A stretch of 64,000 bases of DNA from Strongylocentrotus droebachiensis (GCA_035222895.1 JAVYIG010000403.1:248001-312000); one strand, 5' to 3'; positions 1 through 12,358 are shown, counted from the stretch's first letter. Notes: generated by a model from the letters alone, not told the origin. Translations and numbers: made by a program.

Positions 1-2160
1 TTTGAACGGTTAATGGGTATTCTATTCCCATTAGTTTGATAAAGCTCAACAGGACAAGCAAAGCTCGGAAAGATAACGAATATAACTAGAAGAGGTGACA
101 ACTCGTTCGCGTCTATTTTCGAAAAATCAAAACCAAGGTCAATTTCAATACCCTATAATAATGTCCCATAGGAATCATGTTCGGATTACGTCATACGTCA
201 ATGTCTGAACAAGGTTTGGACATTTCAACAGGTGACGCACATTCATGGCTATTGACATTGCATTAAGTTGATTTCTTGAAAGTAGTTACGATTGTGGTAG
301 ATGTATCTTGACTTCAAACTATTATGTACGTCATATTGCCTACCAGCCTTTTGTTAAGGATGCGACGGCGGTATTCTTGAAGATTTGAAGTGGGACTTGA
401 AAATCCAATTTTGAAAATGCATGCGTTCAGCAAAAATGAAGCGAAACAGTAGTGTGTAGGTGGTTTCATTGAAAGGTTGCTGATAAAAGTCATTGTAACA
501 TTTAAAATAATTTTGTTATACCAATTGACATCCAAAGAACGTTTGTTTTATCATTATACAGATGTGATGAACTAAGGGTTCAAATATTTTCTCTCTTAAC
601 GAATGCCTCTGTAGAATCGATGATATTATACCCTACACCGGATATTGGAAGAACAGGAACAACAGCTTAACAAGAAATATGTAAGATAGGCTTGTTCTTC
701 TGATATCAAATTTTATTTGTACATGGTTTCTCCTGCATTTATATGACAACACAATCAATGACCATAATTATGTTGCACAGTGAAAAGCAATCGTTTAAAT
801 GAATATCTATCTAGCATCGACTTGATGCGATTTCAATATCTATATTTTGACGATGTTCCGGTTTAGTTACCAAAGGTTGAAACGTTGTAAATTTGCAACA
901 ATTACTATTATGCCTTGATGATAGTTTACTGACATGATGTTTTAATATGAGAATCTAAGAAACAATTTGACTCGTTAGTTTTATTCTGCAGTGGCTGTGG
1001 TCATATTCAAATGAAAATAGAGGAATTGTCAAACAATAAAGTTGTCAACGTATCTACAATTCTTTTTCAGCACTCTGCCATTGCTTAACTGTATAAACAC
1101 ACATTTTGTCATTTTATTTCAGCACTTTCTGCCAGATTTATACTTGTGATTTTTAAAAATATTTCATGGCTATCGTCTCAGATTTCTATGAACATATTTA
1201 TACTGGTATTGGTACAAGAAATTGAATCTGGTTGTTCCTAAAAACGAATTCTTAGAACTATTAGCCAGCTCAAATTCTGACGTGTCAAGTATCGGAAATT
1301 ATGTCAAAATGCAGGTATATCCGTTTGTAAAATATATCTTGTGATTTTAAATACATTGACTTAAAATCTTAAAACTACATCTAAGGCTCGTCTGAATTTT
1401 TCAGATAGGCCTATGTGATAAATAAGAAATTAAAATGAACGATTTAAGTACATTTCTACACTACTATTGGGGGAAATGTTGATCATTTAGGCAGAAAATT
1501 TACAGTTTCGTTCATAATGTCAAGTGTATTCTGATTTAAAGACATAAAATTTGATTGGAAAGCATACTTTGAAAATTTCACATTTTTTATCCGTTCTTTT
1601 TATGGAGTACTTATGTCTTATTCAAATAATAGAAGGGTGTAATTAAAAAAACGAAACATATATATTTATTATCTTCACTTTGCTTCTTTTAACATGCTGA
1701 GCTTTCTTTTAAATTTCGGTGGGTATTTGAAAGGCTTCCTTCAAGATGACTTAGGATCTTCATTTCAAAAGATAATTGTAACTATTGGTACTTTCCAAAT
1801 GACACAATTAATCAATACCTATTCTTGTATTTTTCATTCAGAACAGTCGATCTGTACGTGCTAATACTAACATTTGTCAAAATAGAGGTAATGCAGACGA
1901 TTGTAAAGTTTACAAAGTAAATAGAAATGGGCGGATACCTGTAATGCTTCACAGATAATGCAATGTTCCCTTGAGTTCACGGGGTACAAAGACATTATTT
2001 AGGTCGCGTCGTGTAGTTAAGGTATATACAGGTGTTTTTCTCGCTTCCTCAAAGATCAAATAAGGAAATGCCAATGGCGTAAAGACTATCCCGTGCTTCC
2101 CTTTGGTACAACCTGACACATCCATTAAACATTTCGGTATAATAGGTTGAAGGATGAAAA
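1..2160. other. Unassigned AT-rich DNA, no gene seen
   Basis: I find no convincing exon, RNA gene or bounded element here. The longest open frame (73 codons, minus strand, 314-535) is ordinary for AT-rich DNA and has no recognisable motif. The composition is even, with scattered A and T runs, as in an intron or intergenic spacer. A host exon without a long open frame cannot be excluded by eye. Confidence 0.6.
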
Positions 2161-2196
2161 AGTCGGATGATAGTTCAAAGAGAACTGTGCCGTAAA

Positions 2197-2400
2197 GGAT
2201 GGGAGGTGGAAGAAGAAGAAGGAGACGCAGAAGAAGGAGGAGGAGAAGAAGAAGGAGGAGGAGGAGAAGAAGAAGAAGAAGGAGGAGGAGAAGAAGAAGG
2301 AGGAGGAGGAGGAGGAGGAGGAGGAGGAGAAGAAGAAGAAGAAGGAGGAGGAGAAGGCGAAGGAGTAGGAGAAGGAGGAGGAGGAGGATAGGAGGTACGA
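2197..2400. repeat. (GGA/GAA)n purine microsatellite
   Basis: About 200 bases consist almost only of G and A on the plus strand, mixing AGG and AAG triplets. Open frames on both strands (poly-Arg, poly-Glu/Gly, or Ser/Phe on the minus strand) follow directly from the triplet repeat and are not genes. Mirror-symmetric purine tracts of this kind can form triplex DNA; whether this one does is inference. Confidence 0.9.
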
Positions 2401-2574
2401 ATTGAGTGAAAGAGGATGATATGGATGATGAAATATGTGATAAAGAGGGGGAATAGACCTATCCTCTATCAAGTTAAAAGTAGAAAGAACAGTTTAAAGA
2501 AGCCTAAAGGGAGAAAGAAAACGAAAAAAGGTAGGAAGACGCTCAACTTAAACCATTGTGGAAAAAACGAGGAT

Positions 2575-2576
<2 letters not shown>

Positions 2577-2622
<46 letters not shown>

Positions 2623-2820
2623 ACAGAGAGACAGAGAGGAATGAATATAGAGAGAGAGAGACAGGAGAGATAGGGAAAGCTGAAAGAGATAAAGAGAGAG
2701 AATAAAACAAGTTGGTAGAGGGATAGACGGAAAGACATGTCGACAAATGACAGAAAGGGAAAGAAAGAGAGAGAGGGAGAGAAACAAGTTGAGAGAGAGA
2801 GAGAGAGAGAAGAAAAAAGA
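2577..2820. repeat. (GA)n microsatellite with decayed flank
   Basis: A run of about 20 GA dinucleotides (2577-2618) is followed by interrupted GA-rich sequence to about 2815. The minus-strand Ser/Leu/Phe-rich frames over it are artefacts of CT repetition. Confidence 0.9.
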
Positions 2821-2859
2821 TAGTAAATCTTTATCAGACAGAAAAAGGACACCATTTTG

Positions 2860-3990
2860 GGCGTGACGACGACAGGCTACCAACTGAAGCCATTTCTTAA
2901 AAAGTGCAGAGAGAATTAAGTCATCAGGTGACACTACTCGGTGAAGGGTGAAGCAAATCGTTATGAATGGCGATGTATATGTTCCCATTTCGCTTCCTTT
3001 CGTTACATAATAGTGGGAAAAGTGAAGAAGTAACAAGGAAAGCTCGATCCGAATCTACCACGATAGTCTTTGTTCAAAGATAAAGATCCACAAACAGAGG
3101 AAGACGTTTGGTAAACAGAGCAGACAATGCCAAAATCTGAGGGCTGAGGGTACAGGTATGTCCTAGATTTGATCAAACATAGCCTCTGTTTGAAAGCAAA
3201 GTACGAATGGGTTGACACTCAAGACAGTGTCTTCTATCTCATGTAGGTGCAAGGATGAAAGTGCACACCATAACCCTTCAGAGCAGAATAGAGAGAGGAT
3301 GAAATGGAAGGAATACGTTTGACAAGGAAAAGAAAGAAAGTCGTGGTTAAGAATGGAAGGCATAATGACATTTTAAGACTTTTAAATGAGAAAGACATTA
3401 TCATAATGCTAAGCTAAGCGAACAAGTAACTACATGCAGTCAGCGTATTCCTAATTTAATTGGTCAGATTATTTTTAGACTTCATCCAAGAATTGGCTAA
3501 ATCATGAAATACAAGATCAGTCGTCTATATTTAACATATTTATACATGTAGTTACATTATTACGACATCCATTCAGTATACGAGATACAATCTGCATGAT
3601 AAGAAATGCGGTTCATAAAAAGTGGGTCTTTATCAATGTACAATAAATTATTTGTACATGTAGATATCTGGTTACCCCCCCCCCCCCCCCGACCCCACCA
3701 CGAGTATTCCTCAAGTACATTATCTAAGTGACGTCATATCATAATAACAGTTTACTTGCTATATTGTCTCTATGCCCTGTGGCCATAACGAATTGAAGAT
3801 GATTAAAAGACACTGAGTGGGAAATAATTATGAGAGATGAAAAAACTAATCTCCTTCATACACCAGCTCTCCGTTATCACGTGGGAGCATTGCTGTATTA
3901 CCTGGAAACTTCCTAGGGCGGTATGTAGGGTTATATGACAAAGATACGTCATAGTTTTGATCGTGTCCCTCTCAAACTAATTTATGCTGA
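2860..3990. other. Unassigned spacer with a poly-C run
   Basis: No gene or bounded element is apparent. The one distinctive item is a run of 14 C near 3677-3690. Many poly-C/poly-G runs in this window sit beside short DNA transposon ends, but I cannot find an inverted partner for this one. Confidence 0.5.
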
Positions 3991-3994
3991 AAAC

Positions 3995-4087
3995 TTGTAG
4001 AACAATAATAATGAGCGTCCCTGGACGGTGTGTGCGCTCTATAAGTTTACACTATTATTATTATTATCATTATTATTATTATTATTA
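3995..4087 (+). mobile_element. SINE-like 3' end with (ATT)n tail
   Basis: The sequence around GTGCGCTCTATAAG runs into about 14 ATT/ATC triplets (4049-4087). The same pattern (gcgctatat-like word, then an ATT tail) ends the SINE on the minus strand near 50840. I read this as a 3' fragment of a related retroposon in plus orientation. The body upstream is not recognisable, so only the tail is claimed. Confidence 0.4.
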
Positions 4088-4203
4088 GGATGCTTGCCAA
4101 AAAGTTCACCCGCCCCAGTTGTTTGACTCTACGTAATGTTGTACTGGTTCTTTCTTGGTGAATTCAACCATGAAATACAATGTTGGTTGCCGTATGCTTG
4201 GAT

Positions 4204-4980
4204 TTAACTTTTTTGAGTTTGAGTTTATTAACAACAAAAATAATAACAAGTAAAACACAATGTATCAAGCATGATTACATAAAATATAACAATATAACAC
4301 AAGATCGATAACATTACACATGAATAATATAAATATTGTTTTACAAAGTATGTCGTATACAAATGGAATAAAATATTATGTGTACACTTTTGTTGTTAAA
4401 GGGGGTACCAGAAGTTAGCACAAGTGCTAGTCGAGTCTGGTTCCCTGTCTTTGGCAAGAATTTTAAAACTATTTTTTTTTTTTTTTTACTATACTACATT
4501 ATATACATGTAACATAAACTATATAAGTAAACAAAGAAATAGAATAGTCCTTTAGAAATATTCCTTACTTAATATACATGGAAGTCAAATGTGTGTCGAC
4601 TTCCGTATCAATACCAAACATACAGTAAATAAAAAATATATCATTATCTAGTGCATCTTTTTAGAAATTCTCTAATCTGAGATTTATTTTTTGCCATTTT
4701 AAGAAGTTTTAATTTTTGTTTAACTCAAAGTATTTAGATGTTTAGTTAACCCCTTCCGAAAAGCATTTTTAGATCGTATTCCTCTTAAATCGTATGGTAT
4801 ACTATTCCATATTTTCACGCCCATAAATGATATTGAAAATTGACCTTGTGTGGTTTTGCATTTAGGCAGATATAGTTGTCCTTGTTCTTTGCCCCTTGTG
4901 CCATATCTGTGCTCTATTACCTGACAGTATTCAATGCTTCCGTTTACCGGTATGTACGTCAATTGGTTCCTGGATATCTA
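4204..4980 (-). mobile_element. 5'-truncated non-LTR retrotransposon (LINE), 3' end
   Basis: The minus strand keeps the final ~80 codons of a LINE polymerase ORF (4962 to 4720). Recognisable pieces are YGTRGKEQGQLYLPK, a KTTQGQ stretch, the hallmark GVKIWNSIPYDLRG and a terminal FRKGLTKHLN. This YxTR...LP...G...WNSLP...F+..L+.xL pattern is the usual C-terminus of CR1/Jockey-type reverse transcriptase proteins downstream of the polymerase domain. About 500 bases of 3' UTR follow, and the element ends near 4204 with an AATAAA inside a short direct repeat (CTCAAA twice on the minus strand), as LINEs with microsatellite tails do. The catalytic domain is missing, a stop lies just upstream of 4962, and the copy looks like a normal 5' truncation made during target-primed reverse transcription. 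The clade is uncertain. Confidence 0.75.
4720..4977 (-). pseudogene. Reverse transcriptase C-terminal remnant (LINE ORF2)
   Basis: This is the open part of the truncated LINE. It reads for about 80 residues to a stop at 4720, with the WNSIP motif about two thirds of the way along. An in-frame TAG lies just upstream of the open stretch, so no translation start is supported. The YxDD catalytic region and endonuclease are absent, so the product could not act in reverse transcription. I call it a dead protein-coding fragment rather than a gene. Confidence 0.65.
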
Positions 4981-5279
4981 GGTGATTTTGAGTTCACTGT
5001 TTTAATGTAACATGATTAAAATAAATTAGCATAGGCTAAAAATAAAATGATCGCCACACACCTATAGTATAGTGCTTTTAACAGGAATGTGGCGCCATAA
5101 AATGCTATGCATCATTGCTGTCTTATGATCTGATTGGCGCCGAACAGTTTTACCGGATGTACCTTGCCTTCACACTCACTCTTGTTGCTCATCCTGATGT
5201 GATAATTTTCGTCATAATGTCATTCCTGCCATTTTCTTTCAAACCTTATACCTGGTAAACCCTCGTATAAACTCCTTAG

Positions 5280-5545
5280 AGATGACTCCAAATATTTAGA
5301 GGGGTGGAAATCCATTCTTTTAGGGGTCATGTTACCGGGATTTCAACGTTTTGATTGGAAATCTACACCCAGTTGTGGAATCCACTCTTGGAGACGAATA
5401 TTAAAACCCCTACATAGGAGTGGATTTCAACATAATGAGAACGGATTAAGCTCCAAACGAAGGAATCCCTTGTGTGAACATAACCTACTACGAATCCATG
5501 GTGCGACTCCGTAAAAGAGTGGATTTCGTTTCCTCTATAATTGAG
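5280..5545. repeat. Dispersed repeat with GAGTGGATT words
   Basis: This stretch carries several copies of GAGTGGATT and its complement AATCCACTC in both orientations, plus the phrase GAAATCTAC.CCCA. The same words recur at 33050-33310. The two regions look like diverged members of one repeat with internal inverted symmetry. No target duplication or clear termini could be fixed. Confidence 0.45.
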
Positions 5546-5559
5546 AAAGGACAAAAAAA

Positions 5560-7060
5560 GAGTAAAGTCTACACAGAGTTGGCTGAAACTAGATCTCGAA
5601 AAGGGTGGTTTGGTGACTACCTCGTTTTGTTAACTCCCTAGGATGGATTAGACAGGATATCGGTTGCCACGCACCCACGTATTTCAAATAAAATGCCCAC
5701 CTTTATACGGCGTGATTCCTTTAACTTGTTCGCTATATACCCCCCTGGAAAAATCTAAGATGTGGAGGGTTGGGAATTTTAATTCGTTTTCGTTACATGA
5801 GAAGTACAATCAAGTGTATAGTGTATTGGTTGGTAAATAATGGAAAATGTGAATAAGTTATAGAAAAGAGTAAGAGATTAAAATTCGAGGGTCACATTCC
5901 AAATCTGCAACTCTACATGATTAAAACTTTCAAGGTAATATATTGTTTGCAATTGTTCATTACATGTATAAAATCAAATTGAATATCCGGTTTCATTTTT
6001 CGATTAGGGTCACTCAGCTAATTTTAGTGTAATCGAGCCAAGCATCACTACATGCTCCAAGTGGTTGTATACTTAATAGTCCAGTTCTTTCCAAGAAGCG
6101 ATACGTAAAACGCATCGTAAAATCTTAGCAAGATGACACAAATTCTTGGTTTACACCGTCACGAAGATGCCCAACAAAAGACACCGTTGTCTTTAATCAA
6201 ACATTGTGACCTTACAATGATGATGCGTTTGACGTAGATGAACGGTCGAGATCGAGCCATAAGTTGAGTATGTGAAGGACGCTCGATGACCATAGAATTG
6301 CTGCCTGACCTAATTAGTTCCCGGGCTCCAACTATATCCGAGTGCCTCCGAAGTGGTACGTTAGAATCCATATAGGTACTAGGAATGTGACAATGTTGAA
6401 AAACTATTATCATTTATAATTGAAAAAAAAAATGATAAAAGGTTCAAATAAACTAGGTATACCTCAAACCTAGTTTCTTTGCACTTTACCCCGGGAAAGA
6501 GGTTTATTTTAAGCCATGTATACATTGTATGCATATGCATCTTACCTGCTTAATTACACCGGGGGTAATATAGGTTTTTCCGCCCAATTTCATATATTTG
6601 TTACTCGAATAAATTAAGGTGCATTAAAATTCACGCATTATCGTCTTCCGATCGATATCGCTCTTTCAATTAAAATCCGGGCGATGGAATTCATTTGGAG
6701 ATACGCGAATTGATTAATGAGCATCCAAATTAATTTATCGGCAAAATTATTCAAATTTAGGGTATTCCAATTTCCGTTATCCGCATTCGATTATTTTGTT
6801 ATGGCCAAAAACACAACTCGTTAACGTGCATACGAAGTACTGAACGTACGCACGATTTCAAATTTCGTGCACTGAATTTCGAGGTTTGTGTATTCAAATT
6901 TACAAAGTTGGGCAATCACTTTCGTTTTGGGGAATAATTACATTAAACCGAATGAACGAATTGCGAAATTGAACTGGAAACCCTATTATTGATACTGCAT
7001 AATTGATAATGGACAAGCAGATATGTCTTTCAAAATAGTAATGATTCGAGAAATATCAAT
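5560..7060. other. Unassigned AT-rich DNA
   Basis: No gene, tandem repeat or terminal inverted repeat is evident. Small open frames (for example 84 codons on the minus strand at 6159-6413) have no recognisable motif. Confidence 0.5.
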
Positions 7061-7061
7061 A

Positions 7062-7330
7062 TACAGTGCGTCCCAGAAAAAAACGAAATCGAGAAGTATC
7101 GATGTTTTATCAAAACTTAATCACAATTATAATTAATAAGTAAATAGATAAATCCTCCTCTTTCATTTGATGCAACATATTTCACGATATAAACGAACCC
7201 GTTCCACTGGCTGTCTACCCTAACACAAAACAAGACGACAGACTCCATGCATGGCTGATCGTCAAGAAAACGGAGTTTGTTGTTTGTTGCTACGACAGGC
7301 AGCCAGTGAGGAAGCATGCTTTTGCTTTAC
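7062..7330 (+). mobile_element. 'CAGTGCGTCCCAG' element, copy 1 (mariner-like end?)
   Basis: The element begins TA + CAGTGCGTCCCAGAAAAAA at 7062-7080. The second copy (37157 onward) starts the same way and both continue with CGATGTTTTATCA.AACTTAATC. A TA followed by CAGTG is typical of Tc1/mariner ends. The interior holds an inverted pair: CACTGGCTGYCT near 7206 and AGGCAGCCAGTG near 7300. No transposase is present, so this is at best a non-autonomous relic; the right terminus is uncertain. Confidence 0.5.
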
Positions 7331-7403
7331 AAAAAAAAAGTCGAATTCTAGAATGCAAAATGAAAGTAAGAAAAACTTTATTAAGCAATTATGGACAATA
7401 TTT

Positions 7404-7788
7404 CAGCGGATTAATTAATTCTAGTTGATCTTCTTCGATTACACCGCATCGCAAGCCCATCTCTTCATAGCTATTCCGATATCAAAATAATGTACACGTC
7501 ACAGTAACGTGGAGCCAGGATGGACAAACCCTATTTTCCGCGAATTAATTGATTCTAGTCGAACTTCTTCGATTATGCCGCATCGCAAGCCCATCTCTTC
7601 ATAGCTATTCCGATATCAAATGTACACGTCACAGTTACGTGGAGCCAGGATGGGCAAACCCTATTCTCAGCGAATTAATTGATTCTAGTCGAACTTCTTC
7701 GATTATGCCGCATTGCAAGCCCATCTCTTCATAGCTATTCCGATATCAAATGTACACGTCACAGCCACGTGGAGCCAGGATGGGCAAA
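7404..7788. repeat. Three-copy ~130 bp tandem repeat
   Basis: Units begin near 7407, 7541 and 7671, spaced 134 and 130 bp. Each contains TTCTTCGATTA.(A/G)CCGCAT, CATCTCTTCATAGCTATTCC and ACGTGGAGCCAGGATGG. The only sizeable difference is an extra four bases in copy 1. The last copy stops at the GATGGGCAAA word near 7788. Divergence is only a few percent by eye, so the expansion is fairly recent. No coding potential or element ends are visible. Confidence 0.85.
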
Positions 7789-7789
7789 G

Positions 7790-10318
7790 AGGCTAATAAT
7801 TGCTATATAGGTTGGCACGGACGCACTGTCACCTGTCTACGAAGAACCGATCATTTTAACGAGCCCATGTACCAACAACTTTGCTAATAATCAATAGCAT
7901 TCCAGGACTACCATGACGTCACGCCATGTACTAACATGACGGTGTATCACCTTTTCTCAGTTTAATCACCACATGGCAGCTGACAGCTTTCTGTCTAATT
8001 CCCTGTTCTTTGTTCCCCCTCTCAGTCTTACTTCTTGTCCTAGAAAAGTCGACTACTCTTAACTATCTACTTCTTCTTCATTATCCAATACCAGTCACCT
8101 CGGAGAAACTATCTGCGCATGAGCAGATATAGGTCATGTTGTACAAAACCGTAAAACCCACCGAGATGATTAGAATGCTGGATACCTGTTTATGAAAGAT
8201 GTGTAATCATTATTCATTTATGCACCGACGGTACAAACTATGATACACAGGAGGAAGCATTCTTTTCAAGAGGGCAAACAAAATATATTTATGAAACCAC
8301 CTCTTCACTTTGGGAGTGATAATTCTAAAATGCACAAAGAGGGACGGCTTCATGTTTAAAAGATCTGTGGGTGTTTTTTTTATATTTTACATGTGATATC
8401 TCTGAAGTGGCTTATTCTGTTGTATCTTAATTCAATTTTTTAAGGGGGTCCACTGTCCTGTCGGATTAATTCGAGATTTACTTGCAGATTTAGGGAAGTC
8501 ACAACTAGCCCTTTTCCCCCTTTTAGAATTGAATTGTATTTATGTACAGGCCTAAATACACAAAGAAATATTGCATCAACCTAGCTCATGACCCGACTTG
8601 GCTGAGAACCCCCAACGACTTTACTCTACTCGGTATTCGAGCTCAGAGCCTTAGTTTTGTGGAATAGATAGCAATTCTGTCGGATTTACATTGGGTACCG
8701 TCATGTTAAGGAGAGACACCCAACCGCACTCGATCGCCATGTCGATTTCAACACTGCTACATGGGCCATTATCAGTGAAACGGTTGACTGACGAGCAAGT
8801 TATCAACATGTATAATGGCTGAAACTCTCGATGAATTCATCCGTGTAAGCTGTATGGCAGGTGGATTAACCCTTTACTTTTGAATCGGTAATTTGCTTGT
8901 TTAATGATCATGACGTAGGCCTACGTCATGTATAACACTAAGGACCTAAATTTCGAAAGACTTTCGAGCTATTAAGAACAAATCAAGGATTCATCACTTC
9001 AATAAGACGTGGGAGAATCGATAATTGCCGTTGAGAATTTGGAACATTCAACCATTAACGATTAAAACTGTGTACGTATCAGTGGTCCTGTTTCCTTAGA
9101 AATATTTCCAATTGAACTCATTATAATAATTGCTGTTTAATATTCTCTCTAAATACATGAATAAATGTTCTCCTTTTTAGTTTATATGAAACTACTGATA
9201 ATGTGAATGTAAATTTTATAACCTTATTTGTTTTGTTGTATTTTGCTGTAAATATGACAATATTAATTTCCTGCCAAGTGCCATGTTGTTTTTGTTTAGG
9301 GGGGGGGGGGGTATTTTGGGGGTATTTCGAAATCTTAGGGATGGATATGGAGGGGTAAACACGGCCCTGAAAACTGTAAGATCCATTTTCCTATATCCTC
9401 GTCAGGAATTCAGAGACTTTTGGGGATACCATCTTTGAAAAACATGAAATATTGTTTTTCTCTTGTGAGAAATTGTCTTACTAGTGCCTGTCTGAAGGTT
9501 TGCTAGAGGGACATCAAGAATTGTGCCCCCCCCCCTTCCATTCGAACATTCCTAGCTCCTTCACTGTGTTTACTCGGGCACCTAAATCGGCGTTTTTTAA
9601 GTCACGACACCTTTTTAAGAATTACAAGCGAGCAAAATACAGTCGACTTTTTTAATATCCTAATGGTAGAAATGTAATCAAAACAGCTTATATAGATTTA
9701 CAACTTTGTATGCGGCATCTTCCTGCCGAATACATGAATACAAAATACATAATTATCTTCAATCAACTCGATATGAGGACATTCGGGCTTCTCGTTGCCC
9801 AGAATGATCCTGTTTCTAAATATTGCGAGTGAGTGAAACGAACGAGGGTAGTATAGTAGTATAGTAATTTCGATATAAAACATAACATTTTATTCGAGCA
9901 CCTCCAGAAAAATAAAGCTAGACAGGCAAACAATCACTTCAGCGAATCTGAATATGAAAGATCTCTTGAACGATCATTGCGTATTGTATTACTTCGAAAT
10001 GAACAGTTTTTCAAGTTTCAAATCCATAGATTTTCATTTTGTTGTTGAAATAAATGAATAAAGTCATATACCGAAAGGGACACAATCCACGAAATTTCCC
10101 ACTAGATATAACATCAAAGGTCATGCATTACTGTGATGCCCTCAAAAAACTATTCCAGATTTGTCCTTAATGTAAATGATAAATAGCAAGATAATATTAA
10201 TACTGAGATACTGTGAATGTTTGCTCCTTAAGTGTAATATCAAACAAGTGAGAGGTAGAAACAAGTTAGATACATGGCATGGGACGTAAATTCTGCAGGT
10301 AGAGTATCAATATGCAAG
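7790..10318. other. Unassigned spacer
   Basis: I see no gene in this stretch. It holds a perfect 22 bp palindrome at 8909-8930, a poly-G run near 9300-9311 and a poly-C run near 9526. Open frames are all about 60 codons and unremarkable. Confidence 0.5.
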
Positions 10319-10923
10319 CAGGGTTCCCACTTTAATAGCCAGGATGGAGCCTCGAGTTGTGGCGAGCTGGCGCGAGCTTGAACTCGCTTGAAATTAAACT
10401 AGTTTTAATGATATTTGCATGAGTGATCTACGACGCAACATCGCCTTTCCTATGATGGTTGTACGAGTGAACCGAGCGTGATACGAGTCACGCGAGCTCG
10501 ATATGAGTTGCGATGACATGTGTTCGAGTTCTAACGAGTGATAAGAGTTTTCTACGAGTCATAATGTGATCAAGGGGCGGGAAATGTATAATTTTGGCGC
10601 TCTCCAAAATGAATATGGATGCCAGAAGCATATATCTGCACAATAATTATTATAGGCCAGCTGACGTATCATGGTGCGCTCGTCATGCTCGCCATACATT
10701 CAGCTCATGCTCATACGAAACTTGCCGTAAGTCCACGTACTCGATCTCAACTTGCGTTAATCTCGTGGGCAACTCGGCATGACTCGCAGCGCAATCGTCG
10801 TGCTCGTACTCCGCTCTTGGAAACTTGCATATATAACACCCGCATATACTTGAAGGCGAGCTCCTACGATTATGAAGAGTGCAGCGCGAGCTTGTTATGA
10901 GCAATGCGAGTATATTACGAGTG

Positions 10924-11764
10924 TAAAGCGTTGGTCACATCCCACCGTGCGTTTTTTTAGTCCGTACGGTCTTTGGGGATGCCACGGCCGCCACGTTTTT
11001 CTGAAAACGTAGGGAGGGAGTGGCAAAGGCAGGGAGGGAGTACCGGCAACGCGCGTCACACACACTGTGTAAGTACGTGGCCCGCACGCCACGCCTGGCC
11101 GTGAACGATTGCGTGCATCGTACGTTGCGCACGTGGTAGGTGCGTTGTACGTGCTTATAACGTACGGTCTCCGTGCGGTTGCCACGTTATCGCACGGAGG
11201 CCGTACTTACAAGTGCTGCTCACGTACGGTGTCCTTACTCACTCGCATGTTGTAAATGCGTGCACGCGCGATGAACTCGGTGTATATATAGGACGACATT
11301 CAGATGTTCTCAAGAAGTGCCAGCTGTTGCTTCCTCAAGATGCCGCCCATTCCACCGAAGAGACTATATACTGCATAAATCAGTGCGAACAACGTGCGTT
11401 GTAAGTGCTTACTCGGTACGGTGCACGTGAGTTCTGCGTGCTCATTGGATAGCTGAACTGGGGAAGTGGCGAGTAAGCACGGACCACGCACTTATCACGT
11501 GCGCCTTTAAAAGACGCACGGAGTCAGGGCGTTGTGCGCTCGTTGGCAGTACCGGGCACGCACGTCACACACACTGGGGTAGCCCGAACGCAGCCCGAAC
11601 GCAGCGAAAGTTCCTCGTGCACTAAAAGTGCTACGGTGTGTCTGCGTGCTCCCAAATCCGTACGGAGGCGGTACTCACCACGTACCGATACCCAAATTTT
11701 GCCCACGTTTTTGCACGTAGACAGCACGCACTTGCAAGTACGGCGGGATGTGACCACCGCATTA
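10924..11764. mobile_element. GGTCACA foldback element B (841 bp)
   Basis: The terminal inverted repeats are TAAAGCGTTGGTCACATCCC (10924) and the inverse of TAATGCGGTGGTCACATCCC (to 11764). The interior is rich in ACGTAC, GTACGG and CGCAC words in both orientations, very different from the CGAGTT words around it, which shows it is a separate insertion. No transposase is present. Other members are at 11959, 28753 and 58160. Confidence 0.6.
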
Positions 11765-11958
11765 GTGAGTTCACCTCTAGTTCCATCGAGTCAGTGAAAA
11801 TTTGGAACATGTTCAAAATTTGGAACTGCTCTCGACTTCGAAGAGAGTCATGGAGAGTTGTAACGAGTTACGCCGAGCCATGCCGAGTTGTCGCGAGTTA
11901 TCGCGAGTTTTTGAGGCAACTCGCCACAACCCGCCATAACTCGCCAATACAACTCGGC

Positions 11959-12293
11959 TTATGCTATGGTCACATTACCCAAAAGTAGCCTGCTCGGCGA
12001 CCGAGCGGCGAGTTTTTAACCAATTCCGCCCGGCGGCTGCCCGGCCACCGAGCGGCGGCCGCCCAGGCACCGCTCGTTTTTAGGGCATCGCTCGGTCGCC
12101 GCTGAAGTTTTAGCGCGGAGTTAAAATTTGGGCGGCGCCTGCTCATTTTTCACTTGCCGCCCAAAATACGCTCGGTGCCTGGGCGGTCGCCGCCCGGGCA
12201 CCGACCTAATTGCTGGGCGATGCTTAATTCCAGCAGCGACCGAGCAGGCTACTGATCGGTCGGTCGCTGCTCTGATTTGTGACCATAGCTTAA
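11959..12293. mobile_element. GGTCACA foldback element C (335 bp)
   Basis: The ends are TTATGCTATGGTCACATTAC at 11959 and the inverse of TTAAGCTATGGTCACAAA, ending at 12293. The interior is a patchwork of CCGAGCGGCG, CCGCCCGG and CGACCGAGC words on both strands, giving very high GC content. It is inserted near the right end of the outer element, so its right terminus abuts or overlaps the outer inverted repeat. It has no coding capacity. Confidence 0.6.
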
Positions 12294-12358
12294 GTGGGAA
12301 CCTTGCTTTGTTGTCTGGAAGGCCATCGGGATGGAAGGATCCTAGCGTAGGGCAGTGA

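Larger units (their letters stand above)
10319..12305. mobile_element. Outer foldback-type element with nested insertions
   Basis: The left end CAGGGTTCCCACTTTAA (10319) is matched by an inverted TTAAGTGGGAACCTTG at 12290-12305. CAGGG...CCCTG-like ends suggest hAT-type DNA transposons, but the flanking 8 bp do not match, so the superfamily is open. Outside the nested insertions the interior is built from degenerate CGAGTT words and their complements (10340-10920 and 11765-11955). Two GGTCACA foldbacks sit inside. Short frames here are by-products of the word structure. Confidence 0.55.

Noticed and set aside
2125..2472. Open frames of 68-115 codons in the purine tract, both strands
   Set aside because: Poly-Arg, Glu/Gly and Ser/Phe proteins follow from GGA/GAA triplets and occur in several frames at once.
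2548..3036. 162-codon minus-strand frame over the GA repeat
   Set aside because: Half is Ser/Leu from (CT)n; the rest has no motif, and it is one of several overlapping frames produced by the repeat.
4395..4570. TTAAAGGGGGTACC as another TTAA element end
   Set aside because: No inverted partner was found; the site lies in the LINE 3' UTR.
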